A DNA stretch of 64,000 bases from Variovorax brevis. GTDB taxonomy: Bacteria; Pseudomonadota; Gammaproteobacteria; Burkholderiales; Burkholderiaceae_C. Position numbers and translations under genes: made by a program. Numbering within the stretch: position 1 is the first letter of the stretch; every line of letters starts with the position of its first letter. The stretch is taken from assembly GCF_030317105.1 (NCBI RefSeq), contig NZ_JASZYG010000004.1:496001-560000 (forward strand), read 5' to 3'. Below, in pieces: positions 53,697-62,745 of the stretch. Under the pieces are notes generated by a model. That model ran no database searches. It worked only from the letters and a program-made list of their open reading frames with translations, and was not told where the DNA came from.

Positions 53697-54707
53697 TCAG
53701 GCGTCCTGCAGCGCCTTCGCGTGCGCGACTTCGATCTCCCGCGGCAACCGCACGTCGTTCTTCACCGCAATGATCTCAGCCATGACGCTCACCGCAATCT
53801 CCGGCGGCGTCTTGCTCCCTACATAAATGCCGATGGGCCCCCGCAGCCGCGAAAGCGATTCGGCAGTCTGGTCGAAGTGCTCGATCATCCGCGCGCGGCG
53901 CGCGTCCGCATTGCGCCGCGAACCGATGGCGCCCACGTAGAAGGCTTCGCTTTCCAGGGCTTCCAGCAGCGCAAGATCGTCCAGCTTGGGGTCATGCGTG
54001 AGCGCGACCACGCAGGTGCGGCGGTCGGGCTTGAAGGCCTTCACGGCGTCGTCCGGCATCTCGGTGCTGAGGGCAATGCCGGGGATGGACCAGGTCGTGT
54101 GGTATTCAGCGCGCGGGTCGCACAGCGTCACGGCAAAGCCGCTGAAGCGCGCCATGGTGGCCAAGTATTCGGCGAGTTGGCCGGCGCCGATCAGCAGCAT
54201 GCGGTATTCCGGCCCGAAGGTGTTGACGAGTTCGACCTCGTTCACCGTGAGCTCCGCAGGCGCCTTCGATTCCGCCAGTTTCACGCTGCCATCGGCCAGC
54301 GACACCGTGCGCTGCATGAGGCGCCCTTCCTCCAGCGCTGCGACCAGCGTCTTGAGCGATTCGGGCTCGGGGTCGAATTCGATCAGCAGTTCGAGCGTGC
54401 CGCCGCACGGCAGGCCGAAGCGATGCGCCTCGTCCGCCGTGATGCCGTACTTGACGAGCACCGGCTTGCCGCTGGGCATGTCCTGCGCGGCGCCGTGGGC
54501 GCGGCTGTAGCGCGCAATAAGGTCGTCTTCGATGCAGCCGCCGGACACGGAGCCAATCACCGCGCCGTCGTCCGCCAGCGCCATGATCGAACCGACCGGC
54601 CGGGGTGACGAGCCCCAGGTGCGCACCACCGTCGTGAGCAGTGCCCGCCGGCCTTCGGTGCGCCAGTCGCGCAGCGTGCGCAAGACCATGACGTCCAGAT
54701 TTTCCAT
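53697..54707 (-). CDS. XdhC/CoxI-family molybdenum enzyme maturation protein
   Basis: 336 residues from the ATG at 54707 with GGGAGAG upstream. An N-terminal XdhC_CoxI domain ('VRTWGSSPRPVGSIMALADD' and 'GSVSGGCIEDDL') and a C-terminal Rossmann part ('LIGAGQLAEYLATMAR', 'VGAIGSRRNADARRARM'). XdhC binds the molybdenum cofactor and adds the sulfido ligand before insertion into xanthine-dehydrogenase-type enzymes. It is the last gene of the coxSLM-type cluster. Confidence 0.92.
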   Translation of the reverse strand: MENLDVMVLRTLRDWRTEGRRALLTTVVRTWGSSPRPVGSIMALADDGAVIGSVSGGCIEDDLIARYSRAHGAAQDMPSGKPVLVKYGITADEAHRFGLPCGGTLELLIEFDPEPESLKTLVAALEEGRLMQRTVSLADGSVKLAESKAPAELTVNEVELVNTFGPEYRMLLIGAGQLAEYLATMARFSGFAVTLCDPRAEYHTTWSIPGIALSTEMPDDAVKAFKPDRRTCVVALTHDPKLDDLALLEALESEAFYVGAIGSRRNADARRARMIEHFDQTAESLSRLRGPIGIYVGSKTPPEIAVSVMAEIIAVKNDVRLPREIEVAHAKALQDA

Positions 54708-54727
54708 TTGACTTTCTCTCCCTGAAT

Positions 54728-55297
54728 TCAATCCTTGCGGCCGATGCCCAGCCAGCGAAGCAGACGCGCCCACCAGCCCGGCGATTCTGCGGGTGCCTTC
54801 TGCGACATCGTGTCAGCCGCCGAAGCGGGCGCAGCTGCAGCTGCAGGCGGCGGGTAGCGTTCCTGCATTTCGTTGTCGAAACGCTTGAAGAAATCGTCGG
54901 CCATCGACTTGGCCGCACCATCGATCAGGCGCTGTCCGAGCTGCGCGATCTTGCCGCCCACTTGCGCCTGCACCGTGTAGGCGAGTTCGCAGCCGGCATC
55001 GTTGGGCACTAGCGAGACGCTCGACGATCCCTTGCCGAATCCCGCCACGCCGCCCTGGCCCTCGAAGGCCAGCTTGTAGCCGCTCGGCGGCTGGATGTCG
55101 CTGAGCGTGACCTTGCCGGAAAACTTGGCCGACACCGGCCCCACCTTCACGGCCATGCCGACGGCGTACTGGTTCTCGCCCGTGCTCTCGAACTTGTCGC
55201 AGCCCGGAAGGCACTTCTTCAACGTCTCGGGGTCGTTGAGCGCCTCCCATGCCTGCTGCTGCGTGACGCCCAGCTGCCGTGTACCTTGCATGTCCAT
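54728..55297 (-). CDS. coxG: CoxG-family SRPBCC protein
   Basis: 189 residues from the ATG at 55297 (AAGGAAG upstream). Residues 1-145 are the CoxG/SRPBCC fold: 'GVTQQQAWEALNDPETLKKC', 'LPGCDKFE' and 'GKVTLSDIQPP'. The C-terminus is an Ala-rich linker and a short Trp-rich helix 'GWWARLLRWLGIGRKD', which may touch the membrane. CoxG in aerobic CO oxidisers anchors the CO dehydrogenase to the membrane. Confidence 0.92.
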   Translation of the reverse strand: MDMQGTRQLGVTQQQAWEALNDPETLKKCLPGCDKFESTGENQYAVGMAVKVGPVSAKFSGKVTLSDIQPPSGYKLAFEGQGGVAGFGKGSSSVSLVPNDAGCELAYTVQAQVGGKIAQLGQRLIDGAAKSMADDFFKRFDNEMQERYPPPAAAAAPASAADTMSQKAPAESPGWWARLLRWLGIGRKD

Positions 55298-55329
55298 GTT
55301 GTTCTTCCTTGTGTGCGGTGTCGTTCTTG

Positions 55330-56538
55330 TCAGCGGCCCGCACGCATGAGCGCGGCGAGACTCGTGGCCAGTTGTTCGAGGGCATTCAGATTGTGGACCG
55401 CCAGCATCGCGTCTGCATGGCGGTGCAACATGGCCGCACCGCGGGCAAGGGGGGCGTAGCCCTCGAAGCGCAGCAAGGGGTTGAGCCACAGCACGCGCCG
55501 CGCGTGGCGCTTGAGCCAGAGCAGTTCCTGCTCCAGCATCTCCGGCTCGCCGGTGTCCAGGCCGTCGCTGATGACCAGCACCAGCGTGCGCCGCCCGGTC
55601 AGTCGGCGCGCATGCTTCGCGCGCAGTTGGGCCAGCGACGCGCCCAGTCGCGTGCCACCCGCAAAGTCGTCGATGGCCGCGCTGGCGGCCACCAGCATGT
55701 CGTCGGTGTCGGCGAGGCGAAATGCCGGCGTCAGGTCGGACAGGTGCGTGCCGAAGGCGAACACATCGCGGCGTCCCGCGCGGCGCGTGGCGGCGTGCAG
55801 GAAGGCGAGCAGCAACCGGGCATAGCGCTCCATCGAGCCCGACACGTCGACCAGCACCAGCAGCGGCAAGGGCTGATCGCGCCGCGACAGCCGGGGCAGG
55901 CGAACCAGTTCGCCGCCGGTGCGCCCGGCTTCATGCAAGACACCCGGCCAATGCATGCGCGAATGCGGGCGGCGCCCCATGCCAGCCGCGCGCAGGCGGC
56001 GCGCGGGGATCGAAGGCACTGGCAAGGTGACGTCGCGCGCCAACCGTTCGACCAGCAGGTATTCGCTGGCACCCAGCGCGTTGAAGTCGGCGTGCTGCAG
56101 GCGGTCGCGGTCGCTGGCCGTCATGGCGGCGTCGAACTGGACTTCGCGATCGGTCTGGGCGGCCTGCTTGGGCGGCTTGGGGGCGGCCAGCGCCTCGCGC
56201 ACGCGCGGACGGCGCTTGACGGGCTCCATCTTGCCCTCGGCGCTGGGCAGCATCTGCGCGAGCATCTTGTTGGCGAGTTCGGGGTCCTGGAACCAGGCCT
56301 CGAACAGTTCTCGAAACACCATGCGGTCCTGCTCGCGGCTGACCATCACGGCTTCCATGGCGGCGCACAGATCCGCCCGGGTTTCAACGCCGACCAGCAT
56401 GGCGGCTTGCGCGGCCAAGGCGATGCGCGCCGCGTCGGTGCGCACGCCCGCGCGACGCAGCGCACGCCCGAAGGCCGTCATGTTGCCGGCCAGCTTGCCG
56501 CGCCGCGCGTCGCCGAGCTGCTGGACGGAGCCGGTCAC
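55330..56538 (-). CDS. coxE: VWA-domain protein, CoxE type
   Basis: 402 residues from a GTG at 56538. The C-terminal half carries a von Willebrand A domain with the MIDAS 'LVDVSGSMERY' and 'GTRLGASLAQL'. The N-terminal half is helical and charged. With the MoxR ATPase before it, it forms a chaperone pair that matures molybdenum hydroxylases, CoxD/CoxE in CO oxidisers. GTGA overlap with the MoxR gene. Confidence 0.9.
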   Translation of the reverse strand: MTGSVQQLGDARRGKLAGNMTAFGRALRRAGVRTDAARIALAAQAAMLVGVETRADLCAAMEAVMVSREQDRMVFRELFEAWFQDPELANKMLAQMLPSAEGKMEPVKRRPRVREALAAPKPPKQAAQTDREVQFDAAMTASDRDRLQHADFNALGASEYLLVERLARDVTLPVPSIPARRLRAAGMGRRPHSRMHWPGVLHEAGRTGGELVRLPRLSRRDQPLPLLVLVDVSGSMERYARLLLAFLHAATRRAGRRDVFAFGTHLSDLTPAFRLADTDDMLVAASAAIDDFAGGTRLGASLAQLRAKHARRLTGRRTLVLVISDGLDTGEPEMLEQELLWLKRHARRVLWLNPLLRFEGYAPLARGAAMLHRHADAMLAVHNLNALEQLATSLAALMRAGR

Positions 56539-57461
56539 GGTGTCGCGTCTTCCGCTTCCGGCTTGAGCAGATCGCCGGCCACGGCCTGCGTGAGCGCAGC
56601 CACGTCGTCGCGCTGCTTGAACAGGATGCCGGCCGTGTCGACCACCACTTCAGGATCGAGTTCCAGCGTGTCGAGCGCCACCAGCGCCCGCGCCCACTCG
56701 ACGCTTTCGGCGATACCGGGCGATCGCTGGAAGGCGGTGCCTTGCGGCATGCTGCGCAGGCGCCCCACGAAGTTCGCCACCTGTTCCGACAGCACCTCGC
56801 CCGCCTGCGGCACCTGGGCACGGACGATGGCCAGTTCGCGGTCGCGCTCGGGATAGTCGAGCCAGTGATAGAGGCAACGCCGCTTGACCGCATCGTTGAG
56901 GTCACGCGTGCGGTTGCTGGTGAGGATGGTCACCGGCGGCACGATGGCCTGCACCGTCCCCAGTTCGGGAATGCTGACCTGGTACTCGCCAAGGTATTCG
57001 AGCAGGAAGGCTTCGAAGGGTTCATCGGCGCGGTCGACTTCGTCGATGAGCAGAACGGCGCCGGGCGGCGGCGTTTCCAGCGCCTGCAGCAAGGGCCGGC
57101 GCACGAGGTAGCGCGGCTGGTAGACCTCCGACTCGATGTCGCGTGCCACGTGCAGGGCTTCCGCTGCGCGCATGTGCAACAGTTGCGCGGCGTAGTTCCA
57201 CTCATAGAGCGCCTCGCGCTGCTCCAGGCCGTCGTAGCACTGCAGGCGCAACAGTTGCCTGCCGAGTGCGACCGACAGCGCCTTGGCAAGTTCGGTCTTG
57301 CCCACGCCCGGCTCGCCTTCGAGCAACAGCGGCCGCTGCAGCTTGAGCGCCAGGAACACCGCCGTCGCCAGCCGGCGATCGGCAAAGTAGCCCGCCGCCT
57401 GAAGCGCCTGCGCGACCGCGTCGATGGAAGAGAAGGGAGCGGCCGGCGTGGAAGATGTCAT
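56535..57461 (-). CDS. coxD: MoxR-family AAA+ ATPase (CoxD type)
   Basis: 308 residues. Walker A 'LLEGEPGVGKTELAKALS', Walker B 'AVLLIDEVDRADEPFEAFLL' and a sensor region 'ILTSNRTRDLNDAVKRRCLY'. CoxD-type ATPases help build the CuSMo site of CO dehydrogenase; in form II enzymes the role is general cofactor insertion. Part of the cox-like cluster, 194 bases after coxM. Confidence 0.93.
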   Translation of the reverse strand: MTSSTPAAPFSSIDAVAQALQAAGYFADRRLATAVFLALKLQRPLLLEGEPGVGKTELAKALSVALGRQLLRLQCYDGLEQREALYEWNYAAQLLHMRAAEALHVARDIESEVYQPRYLVRRPLLQALETPPPGAVLLIDEVDRADEPFEAFLLEYLGEYQVSIPELGTVQAIVPPVTILTSNRTRDLNDAVKRRCLYHWLDYPERDRELAIVRAQVPQAGEVLSEQVANFVGRLRSMPQGTAFQRSPGIAESVEWARALVALDTLELDPEVVVDTAGILFKQRDDVAALTQAVAGDLLKPEAEDATP

Positions 57462-57530
57462 ACCGTCTTTTTACCGCGATTCGCGCGGTCGCTCGTGGAG
57501 CGCGCTTGGAAGGAAGTTCGACGGGGAACA

Positions 57531-57619
57531 CGGCGCAACCGGCATTGCCCGGCCGCTCGTGTTGCCCCGATCGGATGGCTGGCGTTGCGGCACGACGTGC
57601 GCGCAGCCTGGGCGCGGCT
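57531..57619. repeat. Dispersed intergenic repeat, copy B
   Basis: Related to 17956-18046 along the whole length (GCAACCGGCATTGCCCGGCC near one end, GCGCAGCCTGGGCGCG near the other). It lies between coxM and the MoxR gene. Confidence 0.7.
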
Positions 57620-57657
57620 AGTGCACTGTCCCACAGTTATTTGTGGGACAGCACACT
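57620..57657. repeat. Long hairpin overlapping the coxM stop
   Basis: CTGTCCCACA (57626-57635) and TGTGGGACAG (57642-57651) pair perfectly around GTTATT, and outer AGTG/CACT adds four pairs after a CA/CA bulge. The right arm contains part of the coxM stop codon. No T-run follows on the minus strand, so it may act as an mRNA stabiliser or weak attenuator rather than a classic terminator. Confidence 0.55.
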
Positions 57658-58444
57658 AGGCTTTCGCGACGGCGCGTTGCGTCAGCACGCTGATCAGGTT
57701 CGCCCGATACGCCGCCGACGCATGCAGGTCGCTGTTGAGCTCGCCCGAATCGATCTTCACGCTGGCGGCCGACTCGGGGGTGAAGCTCTTGGTCAACGCG
57801 TCTTCCAGCCCCTTGTGACGGAACACGCCGTTGCCCGCGCCAGTGACGGCCACGCGCACGGCGCCGCTGTCGGACTGCGTGAGGAACACGCCCACCAGTG
57901 GAAAGTGCGACGCCTTCTGGCGCAGCTTTTCGTACACCGCGCGCTTGGGGACCGGAAAGCGCACGGCGGTGATCAACTCGTCTTCCTTGAGCGCCGTGGC
58001 GAACAGGCCCTGGAAGAAGTCGTCTGCCGCGATTTCGCGCTGCGAGGTCACGACCGTCGCGCCCGAGCCCAGCACCGCGCTCGGGTAGCAGGCGGCCGGA
58101 TCGTTGTTGGCCAGCGAGCCGCCAATGGTGCCCATGGCCCGCACCTGCCGGTCGCCGATGTGCTCAGCGAGCCACGCGAGCGCGGGGAACGCGGCTTTGA
58201 CATCGGCATTGGTGGCCACGTCGACATGGCGCGACATCGCACCGATGACCAGCGTGTTGCCGTCCTTCTTGATGCCGGTGAGTTCCTTGATGCCGGCGAG
58301 GTCGACCAGTTGATCAGGCGCCGAGAGCCGCAGCTTCATGGAAGCGAGCAGCGTCTGGCCGCCGGCGAGCGGCTTGCCACCGGCCGCCGCCAGCTTGACC
58401 GCGTCGGCCACCGTCGCGGGACGTTCGAAAGTGAAGGCGTACAT
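57656..58444 (-). CDS. coxM: Molybdenum hydroxylase FAD subunit (CoxM-like)
   Basis: 262 residues from the ATG at 58444 (AAGGAAA upstream). FAD-binding motifs are 'AGGQTLLASMKLRL' and 'GTIGGSLANNDPAACYP'. It passes electrons from the iron-sulfur subunit through FAD. Gene order S-L-M here differs from coxMSL in CO oxidisers. Confidence 0.93.
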   Translation of the reverse strand: MYAFTFERPATVADAVKLAAAGGKPLAGGQTLLASMKLRLSAPDQLVDLAGIKELTGIKKDGNTLVIGAMSRHVDVATNADVKAAFPALAWLAEHIGDRQVRAMGTIGGSLANNDPAACYPSAVLGSGATVVTSQREIAADDFFQGLFATALKEDELITAVRFPVPKRAVYEKLRQKASHFPLVGVFLTQSDSGAVRVAVTGAGNGVFRHKGLEDALTKSFTPESAASVKIDSGELNSDLHASAAYRANLISVLTQRAVAKA

Positions 58445-58464
58445 GTTGTGGTTTCCTTCTGTGT

Positions 58465-60906
58465 TCAGGCGGCCGGACGGCCTTGCGTGCTGGCGGTCAT
58501 CGCGGGGGTTTCGGGCTGTTGCGTCGGCGTGGTGCTGCCTTTTTGCATGGCTTCCCACACGCGGTGCGGCGAGGCGGGCATGTCGAAGTCCTTGACGCCC
58601 AGCGGCGCCAGCGCGTCGAGCACCGCGTTGATGACGGCCGGCGGCGATCCGATAGCGCCCGCTTCGCCGCAACCCTTGGTGCCCAGCGGGTTGTGCGTGC
58701 AGGGCGTGCACACGGTGTCGAGCTTGAACTGCGGGAAGTCGCCGGCGCGCGGCATGGCGTAGTCCATGAAGCTGCCGGTGAGCAACTGGCCTTCGTTGTC
58801 GTACACGCAGTTTTCCATCAGCGCCTGGCCGATGCCTTGCACGAGGCCGCCGTGGACCTGCCCTTCCACGATCATCGGGTTGATGATGGTGCCGAAGTCG
58901 TCCACCGCGGTGAAGCGGTCGACCTTGACTTCGCCGGTCTGCTTGTCGATCTCGACTTCGCAGATGTAGGTGCCGCCCGGGAAGGTGAAGTTGGTCGGGT
59001 CGTAGAAGGCGGTTTCGTTCAGGCCCGGCTCCAGCTTGTCGAGCGGGTAGTTGTGCGGCACATAGGCCGTCAGGGCAATCGCGCCGAAGGGAAGCTTCTT
59101 GTCCGTGCCCTTCACGGTGAACTCGCCATTGGCGAAGTCGATGTCGGCGTCGCTGGCTTCCAGCAGGTGCGCCGCGATCTTCTTGGCCTTGGTCTCGATC
59201 TTGTCGAGCGCCTTCATGATGGCGGCGCCGCCCACCGAGATGGAGCGCGAACCGTAGGTGCCCATGCCGAAGGGCACGCGGCCCGTGTCGCCGTGCACCA
59301 CGTCGACGTTCTCGACCGGGATGCCCAGGCGTGCGGCGACCACTTGCGCGAAGGTCGTTTCGTGTCCCTGTCCGTGGCTGTGCGAGCCGGTGAACACCGT
59401 CACGCTGCCGGTCGGGTGCACGCGGATCTCGCCGCATTCGAACAGGCCCGCACGCGCACCGAGCGCGCCGGCGATGTTCGACGGCGCGATGCCGCAGGCC
59501 TCGATGTAGCTGGAGTAGCCGATGCCGCGCAGCTTGCCCTTGGCTTCGGTGGCGGCCTTGCGCGCGGCAAAGCCACTGACTTCGGCCAGTTCGTTCGCCT
59601 TGTTCATCGCGGCGTGGAAGTCACCCGTGTCGTATTGCAGCGCCACCGGCGTCTGGTACGGGAAGCTGGTGATGAAGTTGCGCTTGCGGATCTCGTCTTG
59701 CGCGAGGTTCATTTCCCAGGCGCAGCGCGTGACCAGGCGCTCCAGCAGGTAAGTTGCTTCGGGGCGCCCGGCCCCGCGGTACGCATCGACCGGCGCGGTG
59801 TTGGTGAACCAGGCGTCGACTTCCACGTAGATCTGCGGCGTCGTGTACTGGCCCGCCAGCAGCGTGGCGTAGAGGATCGTTGGCACCGCCGTCGCGAAGG
59901 TCGAGAGGTAGGCGCCCAAGTTGGCGTCGGTGTGCACGCGCATCGCGAGGAACTTGCCGTCCTTGTCCATCGCCATTTCGGCGTGGCTCACATGGTCGCG
60001 GCCATGCGCGTCGGACAGGAAGCACTCCGAGCGGTCACCCACCCACTTGATGCTGCGGTTCAGCTGCTTGGACGCCCAGGTCAGCGCTACGTCTTCGGCA
60101 TAGAGGTAAATCTTCGAGCCGAAGCCGCCGCCCACGTCCGGCGCAATCACGCGCACCTTGTGCTCGGGCAGGCCCAGCACGAAGGCCGTCATCAGCAGGC
60201 GCTCGACGTGCGGGTTCTGGTTGGCGACGTAGAGCGTGTATTCCTCGGTCGCGCGGTTGTAGCTGCCGATGGCCACGCGCGGCTCGATCGGGTTGGGGAT
60301 CAGGCGGTTGTTGACCAAATCCAGCTTGGTGACATGCGCGGCGTTGGCGAAAGCGGCATCGACCAGCGCCTTGTCGCCCAGCGTCCACTTGTAGCATTGG
60401 TTGTCGGGCGCTGCGTCGTGGAGGGTGACGCCGCTTTGCTTCTTCGCCGCGTCGGCCACGTGCACGAGGGCAGGCATCACGTCATAGTCGACCACTACCG
60501 CCTCGGCGGCGTTCTTCGCCTGCTCCTGCGTTTCGGCGACGACCATCGCAACGTGGTCGCCCACGTAGCGCACCTTGCCGATGGCGAGAATGGGGTGCGG
60601 CGGCTCTTTCATCGGCGTGCCGTCGGGGTTGTTGATGAGCCAGCCGCAGGGCAGCCCGCCCATCTTTCCGTCGATGTCCTTGCCGCTGAAGATGCCGACC
60701 ACGCCGGGCATCTTGCTGGCGGCCTCGATGTCGACCGAGTTGATCTTTGCGTGAGCGTGCGGCGAGCGCACGAACACCGCATGCGTCTGCTTGGCCATGA
60801 CCACGTCGTCGGTGTACTGGCCCCGGCCGGTCAGAAAGCGATAGTCTTCCTTGCGACGGAGCGCCTCGCCGATGTGCGGGAGTTTCGAGAAGTCGGATGC
60901 ACCCAT
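58465..60906 (-). CDS. coxL: Molybdenum hydroxylase large subunit (CoxL-like, form II)
   Basis: 813 residues of the xanthine dehydrogenase family. The active-site loop reads 'AYRGAGRPEA' at about residues 375-384, the form II signature, not the 'AYRCSFR' loop with the Cu-binding Cys of true CO dehydrogenase. 'PDVGGGFGSK' and the catalytic Glu region 'GCGEAGAIGSPPAV' are present. AAGGAG precedes the ATG. It is therefore more likely to hydroxylate an organic aldehyde, purine or aromatic substrate than CO, though form II has been proposed to oxidise CO in some bacteria. Confidence 0.92.
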   Translation of the reverse strand: MGASDFSKLPHIGEALRRKEDYRFLTGRGQYTDDVVMAKQTHAVFVRSPHAHAKINSVDIEAASKMPGVVGIFSGKDIDGKMGGLPCGWLINNPDGTPMKEPPHPILAIGKVRYVGDHVAMVVAETQEQAKNAAEAVVVDYDVMPALVHVADAAKKQSGVTLHDAAPDNQCYKWTLGDKALVDAAFANAAHVTKLDLVNNRLIPNPIEPRVAIGSYNRATEEYTLYVANQNPHVERLLMTAFVLGLPEHKVRVIAPDVGGGFGSKIYLYAEDVALTWASKQLNRSIKWVGDRSECFLSDAHGRDHVSHAEMAMDKDGKFLAMRVHTDANLGAYLSTFATAVPTILYATLLAGQYTTPQIYVEVDAWFTNTAPVDAYRGAGRPEATYLLERLVTRCAWEMNLAQDEIRKRNFITSFPYQTPVALQYDTGDFHAAMNKANELAEVSGFAARKAATEAKGKLRGIGYSSYIEACGIAPSNIAGALGARAGLFECGEIRVHPTGSVTVFTGSHSHGQGHETTFAQVVAARLGIPVENVDVVHGDTGRVPFGMGTYGSRSISVGGAAIMKALDKIETKAKKIAAHLLEASDADIDFANGEFTVKGTDKKLPFGAIALTAYVPHNYPLDKLEPGLNETAFYDPTNFTFPGGTYICEVEIDKQTGEVKVDRFTAVDDFGTIINPMIVEGQVHGGLVQGIGQALMENCVYDNEGQLLTGSFMDYAMPRAGDFPQFKLDTVCTPCTHNPLGTKGCGEAGAIGSPPAVINAVLDALAPLGVKDFDMPASPHRVWEAMQKGSTTPTQQPETPAMTASTQGRPAA

Positions 60907-60922
60907 GATGTGTGCTCCTTCT

Positions 60923-61393
<471 letters not shown>

Positions 61394-61586
61394 TTGGCTG
61401 TCTCCGTACGTAGTAGGTGATGGCTTGTTGGCGAATGGCATATTGGACGCCGCCCAACACTGTGATCCTGGGCAAAACCCTGGACACATTGCGCTGCGCC
61501 GCCGAAATTCTCAAAATGAAACAAGCCACCGCCGGCCCCACGACTTCGCAATGACTGCGGGGCCCATCCTGAAAAACAGCTAGCAA
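61394..61586. promoter_or_regulatory. Divergent promoter region of coxS and its regulator
   Basis: 193 bases between divergent starts. I found no sigma-54 -24/-12 pair and no perfect operator. Promoters for both directions should lie here. Confidence 0.5.
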
Positions 61587-62708
61587 ATGCTCACCTCTGC
61601 CCTCCCCCAGCACCTGCCCGAACGCATGGCGACCATCGAGCAAGCGCGCCGGGAGTGGATCGAAGGCGAAGCGCCGCGCGGCGCGCAGGTGGAACCGTGG
61701 ATCACCCGTTCATGGGAACGATGCCTGACGGCCGGCCGCCAACCGCGCCAGCGCATCAGCTTCGACGCCGTGTCCCGGCAGAAGGCACGCGAAATCGGCG
61801 AGCGCAACCGCCAACTGGTGACTGCCGCGCGACCCGTGCTCGACCGCCTGTCGCGCACGCTGGCCGACACGCGCTACTTCCCCATCCTGACCGACGCGCG
61901 CGGCATCGTGGTGGACGTGGGCGCCCTGCCCGTGGTGTCCGACACCCAGGGACGGCGCGCGCTGGACATTGCCCGCATCGGCGTCGACTTGTCGGAGCAG
62001 GCAGTGGGCACCTCGGCCATCGGTGCGGCATTGGCCGAGCACGAATCGGTGTGGCTGCACCGGGGCGAACATTTCTTTGACGACACCGGCATCTACAGCT
62101 GCGCCGGCGCACCGCTTTTCGGACCGGATGGCGCATGCATCGGCATGCTCGACCTGACGGGCGTCAGCGTCGTCGAGCGGCCCGAGCTTCGCCACTTGGC
62201 GGAGATGTCGGCGCGCAGCATCGAGAACGCGCTCGTTCAGCAGCACCGCTGCGCGCTGCTGTTGCACCTGGCATGGCCGGGCTACACCATCGGCGCGGAG
62301 GCGATGGGGCTGCTGTGCCTGGACGCCGAAGGCTACGTCGTCGGCGCCAATGCGGCCGCCCGCCAGATGCTGCACCAGCCCATTCTTCGCTCGCAGGTGG
62401 CGCTTCACAGCAACGACCTGTTCGCGATGCCGCTTGGAATGCTCTTTGACGCCGCGAAGCGCGATGACGTGGCGCTGGAAGTGCCCTTGTGGTCCGGCTT
62501 GCGCGTGCGGGCACGCGTGCAGTTGGCGGGGCGCCGGTCGGAGCCGGAAGCGGCGGAGGCCAGGCCGAGGCTGCGCGAGGTGGAGACAGATCTGATCCGG
62601 CGCGCGGTGGACGACGCGCGGGGCAACGTGGCCGAGGCAGCGCGCGCGTTGGGGATCAGCAGGGCGACGGTTTACCGGAAGCTGTGGCACGTGCGCAGGC
62701 AGGGGTGA
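61587..62708 (+). CDS. GAF-Fis transcriptional regulator lacking an AAA+ domain
   Basis: 373 residues. The N-terminal part has the AcoR-like lead 'ITRSWERCLTAG' and a GAF domain (about 85-215, 'GVDLSEQAVGTSAIGAAL', 'YSCAGAPLFGPDGACIGML'). A second, shorter sensor-like region follows, then a Fis-type helix-turn-helix ('GNVAEAARALGISRATVYRKL'). The central AAA+ sigma-54 module of AcoR is missing, so it likely works with sigma-70. It is divergent from coxS and is its probable regulator. Confidence 0.88.
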   Translation: MLTSALPQHLPERMATIEQARREWIEGEAPRGAQVEPWITRSWERCLTAGRQPRQRISFDAVSRQKAREIGERNRQLVTAARPVLDRLSRTLADTRYFPILTDARGIVVDVGALPVVSDTQGRRALDIARIGVDLSEQAVGTSAIGAALAEHESVWLHRGEHFFDDTGIYSCAGAPLFGPDGACIGMLDLTGVSVVERPELRHLAEMSARSIENALVQQHRCALLLHLAWPGYTIGAEAMGLLCLDAEGYVVGANAAARQMLHQPILRSQVALHSNDLFAMPLGMLFDAAKRDDVALEVPLWSGLRVRARVQLAGRRSEPEAAEARPRLREVETDLIRRAVDDARGNVAEAARALGISRATVYRKLWHVRRQG

Positions 62709-62745
62709 GGCGTCGGCTTGACCCAAGTAGCGCCCAGCGCATTCG

